Shown: positions 1 through 9,216, numbered from the stretch's first letter. The stretch: 40,377 nt of DNA from Nanobdellota archaeon (GCA_021807085.1 JAKAPM010000007.1:1-40377), one strand, 5' to 3'. Translations and numbers: made by a program. Notes: a model not told the origin generated them from the sequence alone.

Positions 1-2
1 AC

Positions 3-902
3 ATAACTAAGATAACTGCCACTGGAAACGGTGGAACCGCCTCATTTACCGGTAACTCCACATTTGACCCCAACCCCGAGATATCGCCAGATGGAACCTA
101 TACCTTTTCGTTGTCGAACATATGCCCATCGGCAGGATCAAGGTTCTCCGTGTCATTCAGCATCAATTACACAGAACCCAGCCAGGTTTTCTCCGGGTCT
201 TACATTTCAACAGGAATCGTATCAGGCACAGTCTCATCGACTAACTCGTCTGCCGCAGTCGGTTATTTTTACGGCGGTTCCCAAGCCTTTAATATCCAGA
301 ACCCCCCCTCGTTTGGGACCGCGTATCTTACGGTTTCCGCCTGGTTTTACGAAACCGCCTATTTCGGCGCGGGGAGGGAAAAAATCTCTGGAAATAACTA
401 TGGGGGGGCGAGCGCTTTTTATTTAGACCTTCTCAACGGTAACTCCGCAGAATTTTATGTCTGTTCGGGCGGGACATCATGGTACACTACTGGCGCTAGT
501 GGTTCGGTAAATCAAAACAAGTGGACTTTTGTTACAGGAGTATACAACGGGACGTACCTTTTAGTTTATTTAGACGGTACGCTGGTCGGGCAGCTTAAAC
601 AAGCGGTAACATTCAGCCAGCCCTACGGTTATCTGTCGATAAGTAACCCCTCCACCAACAGCCCGTTTTACGGCTATATAACAAATGAACAGATCTACAA
701 TACATACCTGTCACAAAGCCAAATAATGCAGATGTATAATGAAGGGCCCGATAATCAGCCCATACTACAAGCAAATCTTGTAGACTGGTGGCCACTTAAC
801 ATGAGCAATAGTACTGGATGGACGAAAGATTTTGCCACAAACACATACAACGCCCAGGAACGGAACGGCGCCATACTAACAAGCAATTACCCCGCGCCCT
901 GA
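3..902 (+). CDS. Secreted/surface protein with LamG/concanavalin A-like domain, 5'-truncated by window edge
   Basis: Frame 3 is open from the window edge (ITKITATGNGGTASFTGNSTF...). Ser/Thr/Asn/Gly-rich, and contains a LamG-like pattern (LTVSAWFYE...KWTFVTGVYNGTYLLVYLDGTLVG...GYITNEQIYNTYLSQSQI). Confidence 0.75.
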   Translation: MTKITATGNGGTASFTGNSTFDPNPEISPDGTYTFSLSNICPSAGSRFSVSFSINYTEPSQVFSGSYISTGIVSGTVSSTNSSAAVGYFYGGSQAFNIQNPPSFGTAYLTVSAWFYETAYFGAGREKISGNNYGGASAFYLDLLNGNSAEFYVCSGGTSWYTTGASGSVNQNKWTFVTGVYNGTYLLVYLDGTLVGQLKQAVTFSQPYGYLSISNPSTNSPFYGYITNEQIYNTYLSQSQIMQMYNEGPDNQPILQANLVDWWPLNMSNSTGWTKDFATNTYNAQERNGAILTSNYPAP

Positions 903-920
903 TATAGTTTGGTTGCAGGC

Positions 921-1100
921 CTATTTCTTGCCGGCGAAAGCTGTGTAGCCACATCTTCCGCAGCTCAGCCTGTTGTTGTGCTTCGCGAGGAAAACTCCAG
1001 AACCGCACTTCGGACAGGTCTGTCTGAGCCTTTCCAGTCCGTCTTTGTCTGTCTTGTAGAATTTCCAGACTCCGTATTTTTCATTTTTTTTCTTCGCCAT
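921..1100 (-). CDS. rps27ae: 30S ribosomal protein S27Ae
   Basis: [16 protein letters not shown]...[27 protein letters not shown]; one zinc ribbon. The start is probably the internal Met at 1100 rather than the one at 1109. Confidence 0.93.
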   Translation of the reverse strand: MAKKKNEKYGVWKFYKTDKDGLERLRQTCPKCGSGVFLAKHNNRLSCGRCGYTAFAGKK

Positions 1101-1377
1101 GCTCACCAATCGAATTCTTCTTCAGTATCGCCTTTTGCAGCACCTTCTTAGCGGTGTTCTCGTTGCTGTACAGGTGCGCTATGCCCTTTGCCTCGTTTTT
1201 TCCGTAGACGTTCTTCAGAGTGTATACGATCAAAACCCCTTCGCTGTACCTCTCTGCCAGCTTGTCCTTCACGTCTTCCAGCTTGACGGTCTCGCCCTTC
1301 TCCTTTTTTATCCTGAAGGTTATCACTTTCCTGTCCAGGTACTTGTTGGCTTCGACCTTCTCGTCGGTTATCTCCAT
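1081..1377 (-). CDS. rps24e: 30S ribosomal protein S24e
   Basis: 98 aa; S24e pattern ([34 protein letters not shown]), next to S27ae in the usual archaeal order. Confidence 0.92.
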   Translation of the reverse strand: MEITDEKVEANKYLDRKVITFRIKKEKGETVKLEDVKDKLAERYSEGVLIVYTLKNVYGKNEAKGIAHLYSNENTAKKVLQKAILKKNSIGEHGEEKK

Positions 1378-1563
1378 TCAATCCACCGCCAGGGCGTACT
1401 TGCCCGGTTTTCCTATGCCGAGTTTCTTCGCTGCCTCAGATTTTTTCGAATCCGATATTATGATTTCACCCTTCCATTTGGACGAGAGGTTGTCGCTGCC
1501 GCAGGCCGGGCATTTCTTCCCCTCTGTAAGATAGTTGCAAACCCTGCACGCCTTTTCAGCCAT
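1378..1563 (-). CDS. spt4: Transcription elongation factor Spt4 / RNA polymerase subunit E''
   Basis: 61 aa, CRVCNYLTEGKKCPACGS zinc finger; lies between Rpo7 and S24e. Confidence 0.92.
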   Translation of the reverse strand: MAEKACRVCNYLTEGKKCPACGSDNLSSKWKGEIIISDSKKSEAAKKLGIGKPGKYALAVD

Positions 1564-1564
1564 A

Positions 1565-2104
1565 TCACTCCTTGCCCTTCTTCTCCACTTTTTTCTTCGC
1601 GCCTATCTTCCCAAGTCCGGGAGCACGCATGGTCAGACCGACCTTCATTATTCCCCTCGTGCTTATTGCGATTATGCTGGCAAGTACAGTGTCCCCCGTC
1701 TTGACGGATACCCTGCTTTTTCTTCCCACGAGCTGGTTCTTGGAGAAATCCACGAAATCATCCATGGTCTGCGATATGTGCACAAGCCCGTCGACCGGCC
1801 CTATGTTGACCATCGCGCCTATCTCGCTTATGTTGGAAACCTGTCCCTTTACCGTCTCGTGCAGCACCGGCACGTACGCAAGCATCTTGAAAACGGTGTC
1901 GTAGTATACCGACGCGTCGTTGGCTATTATTATGCCCTCCTTGACGCTCTCTATGTTTACGAGCCCTAAAAGCAGCATCTTGTCCTCGATTATCTTCCCT
2001 ATGTAGTTCTGCCTTATCTCTTCGCGTATGGCTTCGGTCTTGTCCTCTTTCATCTTCATCGGTTCGACCCTTACCTTGTCTCTTATCGTAACCACTTCGT
2101 ACAT
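1565..2104 (-). CDS. rpo7: DNA-directed RNA polymerase subunit Rpo7 (E')
   Basis: MYEVVTIRDKVRVEP... N-terminal domain plus S1 domain (VKGQVSNISEIGAMVNIGPVDGLVHISQ). Confidence 0.95.
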   Translation of the reverse strand: MYEVVTIRDKVRVEPMKMKEDKTEAIREEIRQNYIGKIIEDKMLLLGLVNIESVKEGIIIANDASVYYDTVFKMLAYVPVLHETVKGQVSNISEIGAMVNIGPVDGLVHISQTMDDFVDFSKNQLVGRKSRVSVKTGDTVLASIIAISTRGIMKVGLTMRAPGLGKIGAKKKVEKKGKE

Positions 2105-2257
2105 ATTTGCCTCTGGTTTGCGTTTGCTACACGGCCCGGCGTGCTGGTCAGGCCGTCATATCTCTATAAAATAGTTACAAGCATTTATATACGTTCCGCT
2201 GTTCTCCTTTTTCCTCTGCAAGACTATTAATATGTCCCTCCTGCAACTATATACGTT

Positions 2258-3172
2258 ATGTGTGGTAAGCGGTTGGGCAGTGTTCTCGTGGTCGGCGCCG
2301 GCGCTTTGGGAAGCAGGGTGATACCGAGACTCGCTGAGGCCGAGATTGACAGAATAGGAATAGTCGACGGCGACATAGTGACTGACAGGAACAAGGCCAG
2401 CCAGCCGGCGTACTCGCTAGCTGACACTTCCAAGGTAACGTACAAATCCGATTTCCTAGCCAGCAGTCTCTCCTCGGAGCACCCTGGAAAGAGGTTCGAC
2501 AGCTACCCGTTTTACATCGGCACCGGCCGCGCGGAATCCTTGACTGGCGAATACGACATAGTCGTGGATCTCACCGACAACCTTCAGACTCGGTTGGTGC
2601 TGAACAGCGTGTGCGTAAAACTATCCAAACCGGCGGTCTTCGCGTCGATAGACGAGCGGGAAGGATTCTTCTACGTTTACTCGGACGGTTCGGCGTGCTA
2701 TAACTGCATACACAGAAAAGCAGTAGGCCGCATAAATGAAGGGTGCGACAGCTCTTCCGTTCTCCCTGCCGACGGTTTTGTGGAGGAAGTAGTCTCCGGC
2801 GTGCTTGAACCCACCCCCGGCAGCCTCCGTTACTCATCTTTCGCAAACTACTCGCACCTTGTGGTGGAGATAATGAAAGACGAGAGCTGCGAGGTATGCT
2901 CCGCGCACGATTATTCCCGCACCGGGCTATCCAGGTTCATACAGCTGTGCGGATCGGGTGTAAAGGTCTCCCTCCAGAGAGAACTCAATCTGAAAGAGAT
3001 TCGGGGCAGGCTCGAAGGCTATTCCCTCGACTGGGACGATGATTACTTGTTGGCCAGCAGGGACGGAAAATCCGTACTCATCTCGCCGAGAGGCGACATG
3101 CTTTTCACAGGCTACGACAAGACCGGCGCAGAGACACTACTCGATTCGCTTGTTTCTGCGTCTCCTGGCTGA
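2258..3172 (+). CDS. ThiF/MoeB/E1-like adenylyltransferase
   Basis: VLVVGAGALGSRVIPRLAEAEIDRIGIVDGD Rossmann/adenylation motif, D-LTDN-QTR, and CxxC...CxxC (CYNC, CEVC) zinc site. Confidence 0.88.
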   Translation: MCGKRLGSVLVVGAGALGSRVIPRLAEAEIDRIGIVDGDIVTDRNKASQPAYSLADTSKVTYKSDFLASSLSSEHPGKRFDSYPFYIGTGRAESLTGEYDIVVDLTDNLQTRLVLNSVCVKLSKPAVFASIDEREGFFYVYSDGSACYNCIHRKAVGRINEGCDSSSVLPADGFVEEVVSGVLEPTPGSLRYSSFANYSHLVVEIMKDESCEVCSAHDYSRTGLSRFIQLCGSGVKVSLQRELNLKEIRGRLEGYSLDWDDDYLLASRDGKSVLISPRGDMLFTGYDKTGAETLLDSLVSASPG

Positions 3173-3445
3173 TAGTTTTCTTATCTCGATAACCATGAGC
3201 GCCGCGCTGAGCACCAAAAGCGCAGACGCGGTCGCTATCACCGCGAAATACTCCTCCTCGAGCACACCAAACGCGCTCCCACCCATTCCTAGCGACATCG
3301 GGATGTTCGCGTTTTCCACGTAGTACAGCGCGTTCAGCTGGTTGGCCGTCATAATCAGCAGGACCACGCCGGTCGCCAGACCAACGAGGGAGATGAGGAA
3401 AAGCAGCTTTCTATTTATACGCCTTTTTTGCATTCCCCGCTGCAT
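3137..3445 (-). CDS. Small membrane protein with two predicted TM segments
   Basis: 102 aa; two hydrophobic stretches (LLFLISLVGLATGVVLLIM, YFAVIATASALLVLSAALMVI). Convergent 36-nt overlap with the E1-like gene. Confidence 0.65.
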   Translation of the reverse strand: MQRGMQKRRINRKLLFLISLVGLATGVVLLIMTANQLNALYYVENANIPMSLGMGGSAFGVLEEEYFAVIATASALLVLSAALMVIEIRKLSARRRRNKRIE

Positions 3446-3453
3446 AACTATTT

Positions 3454-3466
3454 ATTTAAATACTAG
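3454..3466 (+). promoter_or_regulatory. TATA-like promoter element ATTTAAATACTAG
   Basis: 13-nt sequence about 29 nt upstream of the ATG at 3483; the identical 13-mer occurs at 4063-4075. Confidence 0.55.
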
Positions 3467-3482
3467 TCAGTTATTAATATGT

Positions 3483-4031
3483 ATGTTTAATTTAATCGCT
3501 TTCGCTGCGAACCTGACAAATGTGACCAGTCAGCTCACAAGTAGGTCCCCTTCCGTTTCTCTCCTATATTCCACTGTAGAATCGTTCCTGTTCCCGTTCC
3601 TTCTGGTGTTCGCCATAGTCTACGGCATACTGCAGAGGAGCCAGATATTCAATGGTAAGAGCGACATAGACGCCATAATAGCGTTTGTCCTGGGTATAAT
3701 ATTTGCGACAACCAACTACACGCTCAACCTCACTTTCCTAATACTTCCAATAGTCGGCATAATAGCCGTCGTGATATTCCTCCTGCTGGTTCTGGGCTCC
3801 ATGGTCTACGGAAACACCTCTGACCTGCTAAAGGCGAAGGGCGCGAGGAAGATAATCGTGTTGATAGCCTTCGTAGTGTCGATAGGCTTGGTGATATGGA
3901 TTTTCTTGAGTGCGAATTTGGGTTTCGCCGGCGTGTCGAGCGCGGCTGTTTCCAACGGTCTCCAGACCTACGCACCGTACATAGTGCTTCTGGTCTTTCT
4001 GATAGGAGTAGGCTATTACCTATCGAAATGA
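3483..4031 (+). CDS. Multi-TM membrane protein, paralog 1 of 3
   Basis: Start placed at MFNLIAFAANLTN. Contains PFLLVFAIVYGILQRSQIFNGKSDIDAIIAFVLGI followed by several TM segments. Confidence 0.8.
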   Translation: MFNLIAFAANLTNVTSQLTSRSPSVSLLYSTVESFLFPFLLVFAIVYGILQRSQIFNGKSDIDAIIAFVLGIIFATTNYTLNLTFLILPIVGIIAVVIFLLLVLGSMVYGNTSDLLKAKGARKIIVLIAFVVSIGLVIWIFLSANLGFAGVSSAAVSNGLQTYAPYIVLLVFLIGVGYYLSK

Positions 4032-4062
4032 TTCACTTTAGAGTAAAAATATAGGTGTAAAG

Positions 4063-4075
4063 ATTTAAATACTAG
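4063..4075 (+). promoter_or_regulatory. TATA-like promoter element ATTTAAATACTAG
   Basis: Identical to 3454-3466 and about 32 nt upstream of the ATG at 4095. Confidence 0.55.
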
Positions 4076-4094
4076 AATTATCAATATTATCTAC

Positions 4095-4670
4095 ATGGTA
4101 GTCGGAACGGTAGGGTCGTTTTACACACAGATTAGCGATGCGCTCAGACTGATAACTCCCGCCAACGTCACGGATCCGATAGAGTTCTGGCTGGCGTTTC
4201 TTCTCGTCCTTTCAATCATAAATACCGTCCTGAAGAGGGTTGAAATATTCTCCGACACTGAAGGAAAGAATAACAGGGCCACAAGGGGCCTTGTCGGCAT
4301 GATAATCTCCTATTTCGCAGTAACAGCGGTATGGGTCAGCCCCGTACTCATGTATATGTCCTCCACACTAGCAGTTACAGCCGTGATACTTGTAGCGATA
4401 CTGATAGTAGCCCAGCTCGCCGGCCTGAAAATGGATGACAGGAGCTCCAAAGCCCTGTTCGGCGTGGCGCTGGTGATACTGTTCTTGGGAGGAGGTCTGT
4501 TTTCCTACCTATCGGTGCCTTCCAGTTCCGGTACTACGAGCGAACTGTCGGTCATGTTCTCGACACTGGTCACTCAGGACCTTGCCTATCTGATTCTGGG
4601 TGTGGTAGTGATAGGCGTGCTTGCCTATGCTTTCTCCGGGTCCGGGGGTTCGGGCAGTGGCAAGAAATAG
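4095..4670 (+). CDS. Multi-TM membrane protein, paralog 2 of 3
   Basis: Contains FWLAFLLVLSIINTVLKRVEIFSDTEGKNNRATRGLVGMII, the same architecture as its neighbours; Gly/Ser-rich C-terminus. Confidence 0.8.
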   Translation: MVVGTVGSFYTQISDALRLITPANVTDPIEFWLAFLLVLSIINTVLKRVEIFSDTEGKNNRATRGLVGMIISYFAVTAVWVSPVLMYMSSTLAVTAVILVAILIVAQLAGLKMDDRSSKALFGVALVILFLGGGLFSYLSVPSSSGTTSELSVMFSTLVTQDLAYLILGVVVIGVLAYAFSGSGGSGSGKK

Positions 4671-4691
4671 CGTTTCAGGGTGTAACTTTGT

Positions 4692-5249
4692 ATGGTAGTA
4701 ACATTGGGTAACGTCGGTCTGTATGATTTGGTGGTCTTCCTGCTGATATTCTCAGTCTCGTACGGTTTCATGCGCAGGTTCAAGTTTTTCGATTCGTCTG
4801 ATATTCCGGCACTTATAGCGCTGGCGATATCCCTGGTGGCCCTTACTTCGTCTTTCTTCGTGTCGTTCATAGCCACGTTCATGCCATACGTGCTGTTCAT
4901 ACTCGTGTTCATATTCCTGATAATACTGCTGCTGAGCGTTGCGCTCGTGCCACAGGAAAGCATAACCAGCTATCTCAGGAAGAGCACTGTCGTGCCTGGC
5001 TTAGTGGTAATGATGATGTTCATTTTTGGCCTGATAGCTTTCGGGACGGTCAGCAGCCAACAGACCGGCGCTTCAGGGAGCTACAGCGTATCTGCGACCA
5101 ACACAACGGTAACGAGCACGTTCCCGACCGACCTGACCGGCCAGTACATAATCTCGATATTCACAAACACGACATTCCTGTCGATGATACTTACGCTTCT
5201 AGCCATGACTCTGGCGGTTTTTGCGATGACCAGAGAAAAAGCCCACTGA
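4692..5249 (+). CDS. Multi-TM membrane protein, paralog 3 of 3
   Basis: Contains YDLVVFLLIFSVSYGFMRRFKFFDSSDIPALIALAISLVAL. Begins 21 nt after paralog 2, probably the same transcript. Confidence 0.8.
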   Translation: MVVTLGNVGLYDLVVFLLIFSVSYGFMRRFKFFDSSDIPALIALAISLVALTSSFFVSFIATFMPYVLFILVFIFLIILLLSVALVPQESITSYLRKSTVVPGLVVMMMFIFGLIAFGTVSSQQTGASGSYSVSATNTTVTSTFPTDLTGQYIISIFTNTTFLSMILTLLAMTLAVFAMTREKAH

Positions 5250-5252
5250 TTT

Positions 5253-5762
5253 TCAGACCAGTCTGTAGTAATCTCTGAAATCGCTGCCGTATACGTGCAG
5301 GTTCTCGGCACGGAATTCCCACACAGTGCCGGTGTCTGGCAGCTCACTCATGACTCGTTTGACTCTGCATATCGTAAAGTGTGGTACGAACGCCTTCCTA
5401 TCTCCTAAACCGAGAAGGTCCGCGATTTCGTCGTGCACTTCCCCCAGATCCGCGTTGACCTGAAGGAACAGCACCTTCGGAGTATGCATGTCTGGAAAGG
5501 CATCCAGGCCCCCTATTCTGACGCTCTTGTCGAGCCTGCGAGTCCCTGCGAATTTGGTAAGGAGGCCGATGTCGAATTTCCTGTTTCCGATGAAGAAGAC
5601 TGTTATGTGCAGGTTTTCCCTGCGTACGAAATTACCCTCAACGTGCTTTTCCAGTTCGTGCTGATATGCGATTATGCTGTCCTTCACTTCGTCTGGAACG
5701 TCTATTGCGACGAAAACCCTTCTGACCGCTCTCTCCCCGCCGATGTCCACGGTGATGTTCAC
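5253..5762 (-). CDS. thpR: RNA 2',3'-cyclic phosphodiesterase / 2'-5' RNA ligase
   Basis: 2H phosphoesterase motifs HITVFF and HFTICRVKR; RRVFVAIDVPDEV N-terminus. GTG start at 5762 is preferred over the longer ORF, which overlaps the upstream gene. Confidence 0.9.
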   Translation of the reverse strand: MNITVDIGGERAVRRVFVAIDVPDEVKDSIIAYQHELEKHVEGNFVRRENLHITVFFIGNRKFDIGLLTKFAGTRRLDKSVRIGGLDAFPDMHTPKVLFLQVNADLGEVHDEIADLLGLGDRKAFVPHFTICRVKRVMSELPDTGTVWEFRAENLHVYGSDFRDYYRLV

Positions 5763-5764
5763 GC

Positions 5765-6697
5765 CTACTTGGCTATTTCTATGGAGTCTATCTGGCCGTC
5801 TCCGTCTATGTCGTAGCCCCTGACGACCGCGCCCCATGCATCCTCAGAACCGTAATTTCGAAGCGTTATGCCGGCGAACCTCGTTGCTCCCAGTACCGAT
5901 GCGAAAGTACCGTGGTTTCTTATGCCAGCTATCACTATTATGTCCTTGCTCTTGTCGAACGGGTTCCTTATCTTCGTAACGAGTCCCTCGTACTCGCGTA
6001 TGTGTAGGCCCGTCTTATCCTTGAGCCCCCAACCCTCTTCCTTTATGAATTTTATCGGCATATAGCTGTTTATGTCCCTGGTTATCAGGTTGGTCACAGG
6101 TCCGCCTATGACTAGCAGGTTCTCCTTGAAAAGGTTCCTCGATATCACCTCTGTGTCCAGTACAATCGGGAAGTTAGTAGGCAGTTCCACGTACTGCCCC
6201 AGGAACATCGACATGTAGAGCGCGTAGTGCGTGTCCCTGGCTATAGACTTGTACTCCCCGTGTGGATCTGGAGATCCAACGCATATGTACCCGTTGAATT
6301 TCCCCCCGTCTATGAACTTGCTGTAGAATTTCCTCGTAGCTTCATCCATCTCTTTCTCCCTGAGATTGAGCTTTATGTTAGCGTCCTCTATCTCGAAAGA
6401 AAACGAATTTGCCGTTCTTTTGTACACCAGTTCCTTCGTCCTTTTCCCGCTGCTGGCCGCCATTTCGTCTATTATCCTGGCTTTCTTGAGCTTTTCCAGC
6501 TGCAACGCCGCGGCCTTTTTGTTGGTCTTGAGCATTTTGGCGATGGCGTCGAGGGCAGCTGGTTTTTTCGAGAGGCGCCGTAGCATGTTTACGGTGTTTT
6601 CGTTTGCCAGTGCCTTGAGATGGCTTATCTCGTCGACTATCCTTGTATCGTTTACGAAATAACCTCTGTCATCTTTCTTTAGTATGTATGTTTTCAT
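5765..6697 (-). CDS. Winged-HTH protein fused to an S-layer-like (Rossmann) C-terminal domain with terminal EF-hand-like motif
   Basis: ArsR-like HTH (ENTVNMLRRLSKKPAALDAIAKMLKTNKKAAALQLEKLKKARII), then VGSPDPHGEYKSIARDTHYALYM...LLVIGGPVTNLITRDI...NPFDKSKDIIVIAGIRNHGTFASVL, ending YDIDGDGQIDSIEIAK. Confidence 0.65.
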   Translation of the reverse strand: MKTYILKKDDRGYFVNDTRIVDEISHLKALANENTVNMLRRLSKKPAALDAIAKMLKTNKKAAALQLEKLKKARIIDEMAASSGKRTKELVYKRTANSFSFEIEDANIKLNLREKEMDEATRKFYSKFIDGGKFNGYICVGSPDPHGEYKSIARDTHYALYMSMFLGQYVELPTNFPIVLDTEVISRNLFKENLLVIGGPVTNLITRDINSYMPIKFIKEEGWGLKDKTGLHIREYEGLVTKIRNPFDKSKDIIVIAGIRNHGTFASVLGATRFAGITLRNYGSEDAWGAVVRGYDIDGDGQIDSIEIAK

Positions 6698-6836
6698 GAC
6701 GTCGACCCAAATATCTTTTAGTCTTTGTTTTTCTATTAATACTTATCATTCATATCTAATAAGATTTTATATTTTTGCAGCTGGGCGCATTGAAGCTTTA
6801 AATATTAGATGGTTTCTTAGTAAATTTTATATCTTT

Positions 6837-8594
6837 ATGTGTGGAATAATCGCCTACAACGGGAGTGACAACGCCGTACCTTATCTTGTCGATGGTATAA
6901 AAAACCTTGAATACCGTGGATACGACAGCGCAGGGTGCGTGCTTTTGGACGGCTCGGGCAACCTGCTTATAAGGAAGAGCGAGGGAAAAGTCGGCGATGT
7001 CATAAAGAACTACGCGATAGACAAATACACCTCTCCGAAGGGGATATTTCACACCCGCTGGGCGACAAGAGGAGAAGTAAACACCAGGAACGCCCACCCC
7101 ATCTCCGACTGCACCGGGAAGATAGCGGTGGCACACAACGGGATAATAGAGAATTACGACGAGATAAAAAATAGCCTGAGCGACCACAAATTCACGACAG
7201 ACACAGACACAGAGATAATAGCTCATTTTCTTGAAGACAGGATGAATGGCGGTTTGACCATGAAGGATGCAGTAGCGGAGCTGGCGCACGAAATGAAGGG
7301 TTACTCATCATTCGTCGCTATAGACAGGGATTCAGATGATATAGTCGCGCTTAAGAACGGTTCCCCTCTGGTTGTCGGGCTGGCCAGCAACGGCACTTTC
7401 GTTGCCAGCGACGTTCCTTCTTTCATAAAATACACTAACAGAGTGGTCTATTTGTTCGACGGTGATGTCGTCAGCATAGGCAAAAGCGGGTACAGGATCG
7501 ACAACCTCTCTGATTCTGACAAGAAGCACGAAGTCAAGACAGTGAAAATAAAATATGATGAATCCACAAAAGGCGATTTTCCGCATTTCATGCTGAAAGA
7601 GATAATGGAGCAACCGGCTGTCGTGGGCAGGATAGAGGAGTCCGGCATCGAGAGCATCGAGAGGGCGGCAGAACTGGTGAAAGCGTCCGGCAGAGTGTAT
7701 CTTATAGGCGCCGGCACGTCTTTTAATGCATGCATGATAGCGGCCAACCTGTTCAGGAGCCTTGGTATGGATGCCACCGCTATAGAGGGACAGAACATAT
7801 CCAACTATGCTGGTGTGATATCCGACAAGGACCTTTTCATACTGATATCCCAGAGTGGTGAAACAATGGACGTCATACAAGCGCTCGATTTGATAAAGGC
7901 CAACAAGAAAATAGGTATACTGAACGTAGAGGGCTCGACACTCTCAAACAGCGTCGACGTAGTCGTATACATCGGCGCTGGCCACGAGAACGCCGTGGCT
8001 GCGACAAAAACGTTCACAGCATCCGTAGTGTACGCGATGCTGATAGGCATGTACGCCGCCGGAAAAGTAGAGGAAGCTAGGAACGACCTAGGGTTGCTGA
8101 AACTCGCACTATACAACACGCTCGTACCATCCGTCATCGGGGCGGTGGATGCGACGGCCAGTCTCATAAAGGACAAGGTAAACCTGTTCTACCTGGGAAG
8201 GGGCGCGGATTACGTAACCGCACTGGAAGGCGCTCTCAAGATGAAAGAGGTGTCGTATATACACGCGGAAGGCATAGACTCTTCTACATTCAAACACGGG
8301 CCGCTCGCACTAATATCGAAGGATATCTACTCCATAGCGCTCGTATCCGATGCGGACAGAGACGCCGTAATGCACAACCTATCGGAAATAAAGGCGAGGG
8401 GCGGAAGAATAATAGGAATATCCAACCATAATTCCGAACTGTTCGATTTCTACCTAAAATCCCAGCCGGCTGGAATATTCGATTTCGTGCCGAAGGTCGT
8501 GATAAGCCAACTTCTAGCGTACAAAGTGTCTGTGCTGAAAGGCATAAATCCTGACAGGCCCAGAAATCTAGCGAAGGCGGTAACTGTAAAGTGA
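6837..8594 (+). CDS. glmS: Glutamine--fructose-6-phosphate aminotransferase (isomerizing)
   Basis: N-terminal Cys nucleophile MCGIIAYNG, LEYRGYDSAGC, HTRWATRGEVNTRNAHPI; two SIS domains (GAGTSFNACMIA, ISQSGETMDVI); C-terminal PRNLAKAVTVK. Start at 6837 rather than 6684. Confidence 0.96.
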   Translation: MCGIIAYNGSDNAVPYLVDGIKNLEYRGYDSAGCVLLDGSGNLLIRKSEGKVGDVIKNYAIDKYTSPKGIFHTRWATRGEVNTRNAHPISDCTGKIAVAHNGIIENYDEIKNSLSDHKFTTDTDTEIIAHFLEDRMNGGLTMKDAVAELAHEMKGYSSFVAIDRDSDDIVALKNGSPLVVGLASNGTFVASDVPSFIKYTNRVVYLFDGDVVSIGKSGYRIDNLSDSDKKHEVKTVKIKYDESTKGDFPHFMLKEIMEQPAVVGRIEESGIESIERAAELVKASGRVYLIGAGTSFNACMIAANLFRSLGMDATAIEGQNISNYAGVISDKDLFILISQSGETMDVIQALDLIKANKKIGILNVEGSTLSNSVDVVVYIGAGHENAVAATKTFTASVVYAMLIGMYAAGKVEEARNDLGLLKLALYNTLVPSVIGAVDATASLIKDKVNLFYLGRGADYVTALEGALKMKEVSYIHAEGIDSSTFKHGPLALISKDIYSIALVSDADRDAVMHNLSEIKARGGRIIGISNHNSELFDFYLKSQPAGIFDFVPKVVISQLLAYKVSVLKGINPDRPRNLAKAVTVK

Positions 8595-8604
8595 GGTGGG
8601 TGCG

Positions 8605-9216
8605 ATGAAGATACTAGCTGCTTCGGACATACACGGAGACAAAGCCGCAGTCAAACTTCTTGCGAGCAGGGCGAAGAAGGAGGCGGCGGATCTCGTTATA
8701 CTGGCCGGCGACCTGTCGATATTCGGCAACGGGCTGGAAGGACTGCTCAAGCCGTTCAAGGACGTCAACAAGAAAGTCGCAATAATACCCGGCAACCACG
8801 ACAGCGAGGCCGACATTTTCATGCTCAAGAAGAGATATCCCGAGGTAATATACGACCTTCATAACTATGCATTCAAGATAGGCGACATAGGTTTTTTTGG
8901 CTGTGGGCTAGCCAACATAGGGCCAAACGAGATATCTGAGCGCGAGATAAGGGACAAGATAGCGCATTCCTTCTCTTACGTTAAGGACGTCAAGAAGAGG
9001 GTGATGGTGGTTCATGCCCCCCCGTACAAGACGAAGCTCGACAGGATAGCCCCCAAAACCAACGTGGGCAGCGTTGCCGTAAGGGAAGCCATAGAACGGT
9101 TCAAACCGGACAGGTGCATATGCGGCCACATACATGAGACCTTCGGACTGGAGGATGCTTTGGGCGATACGAAAGTCTTCAATGTCGGTCCAAAGGGAAA
9201 AATAATAGAGATTTAA
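8605..9216 (+). CDS. Metallophosphoesterase (calcineurin-like)
   Basis: SDIHGD, AGDLS, GNHDSE, VHAPP and CGHIHE motifs. Confidence 0.92.
   Translation: MKILAASDIHGDKAAVKLLASRAKKEAADLVILAGDLSIFGNGLEGLLKPFKDVNKKVAIIPGNHDSEADIFMLKKRYPEVIYDLHNYAFKIGDIGFFGCGLANIGPNEISEREIRDKIAHSFSYVKDVKKRVMVVHAPPYKTKLDRIAPKTNVGSVAVREAIERFKPDRCICGHIHETFGLEDALGDTKVFNVGPKGKIIEI

Noticed and set aside
31-426. 131-aa ORF overlapping the LamG protein
   Set aside because: Pro/Arg-rich shadow frame of a well-supported coding sequence.
5763-5837. N-terminal extension of the ThpR ORF (MGRGRQGLRHRRRRP...)
   Set aside because: Overlaps the upstream gene and is low-complexity Arg-rich; the 2H phosphoesterase begins after the GTG at 5762.
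6684-6836. N-terminal extension of GlmS
   Set aside because: GlmS must expose Cys1 after the initiator Met (MCGIIAYNG), so the start is 6837.
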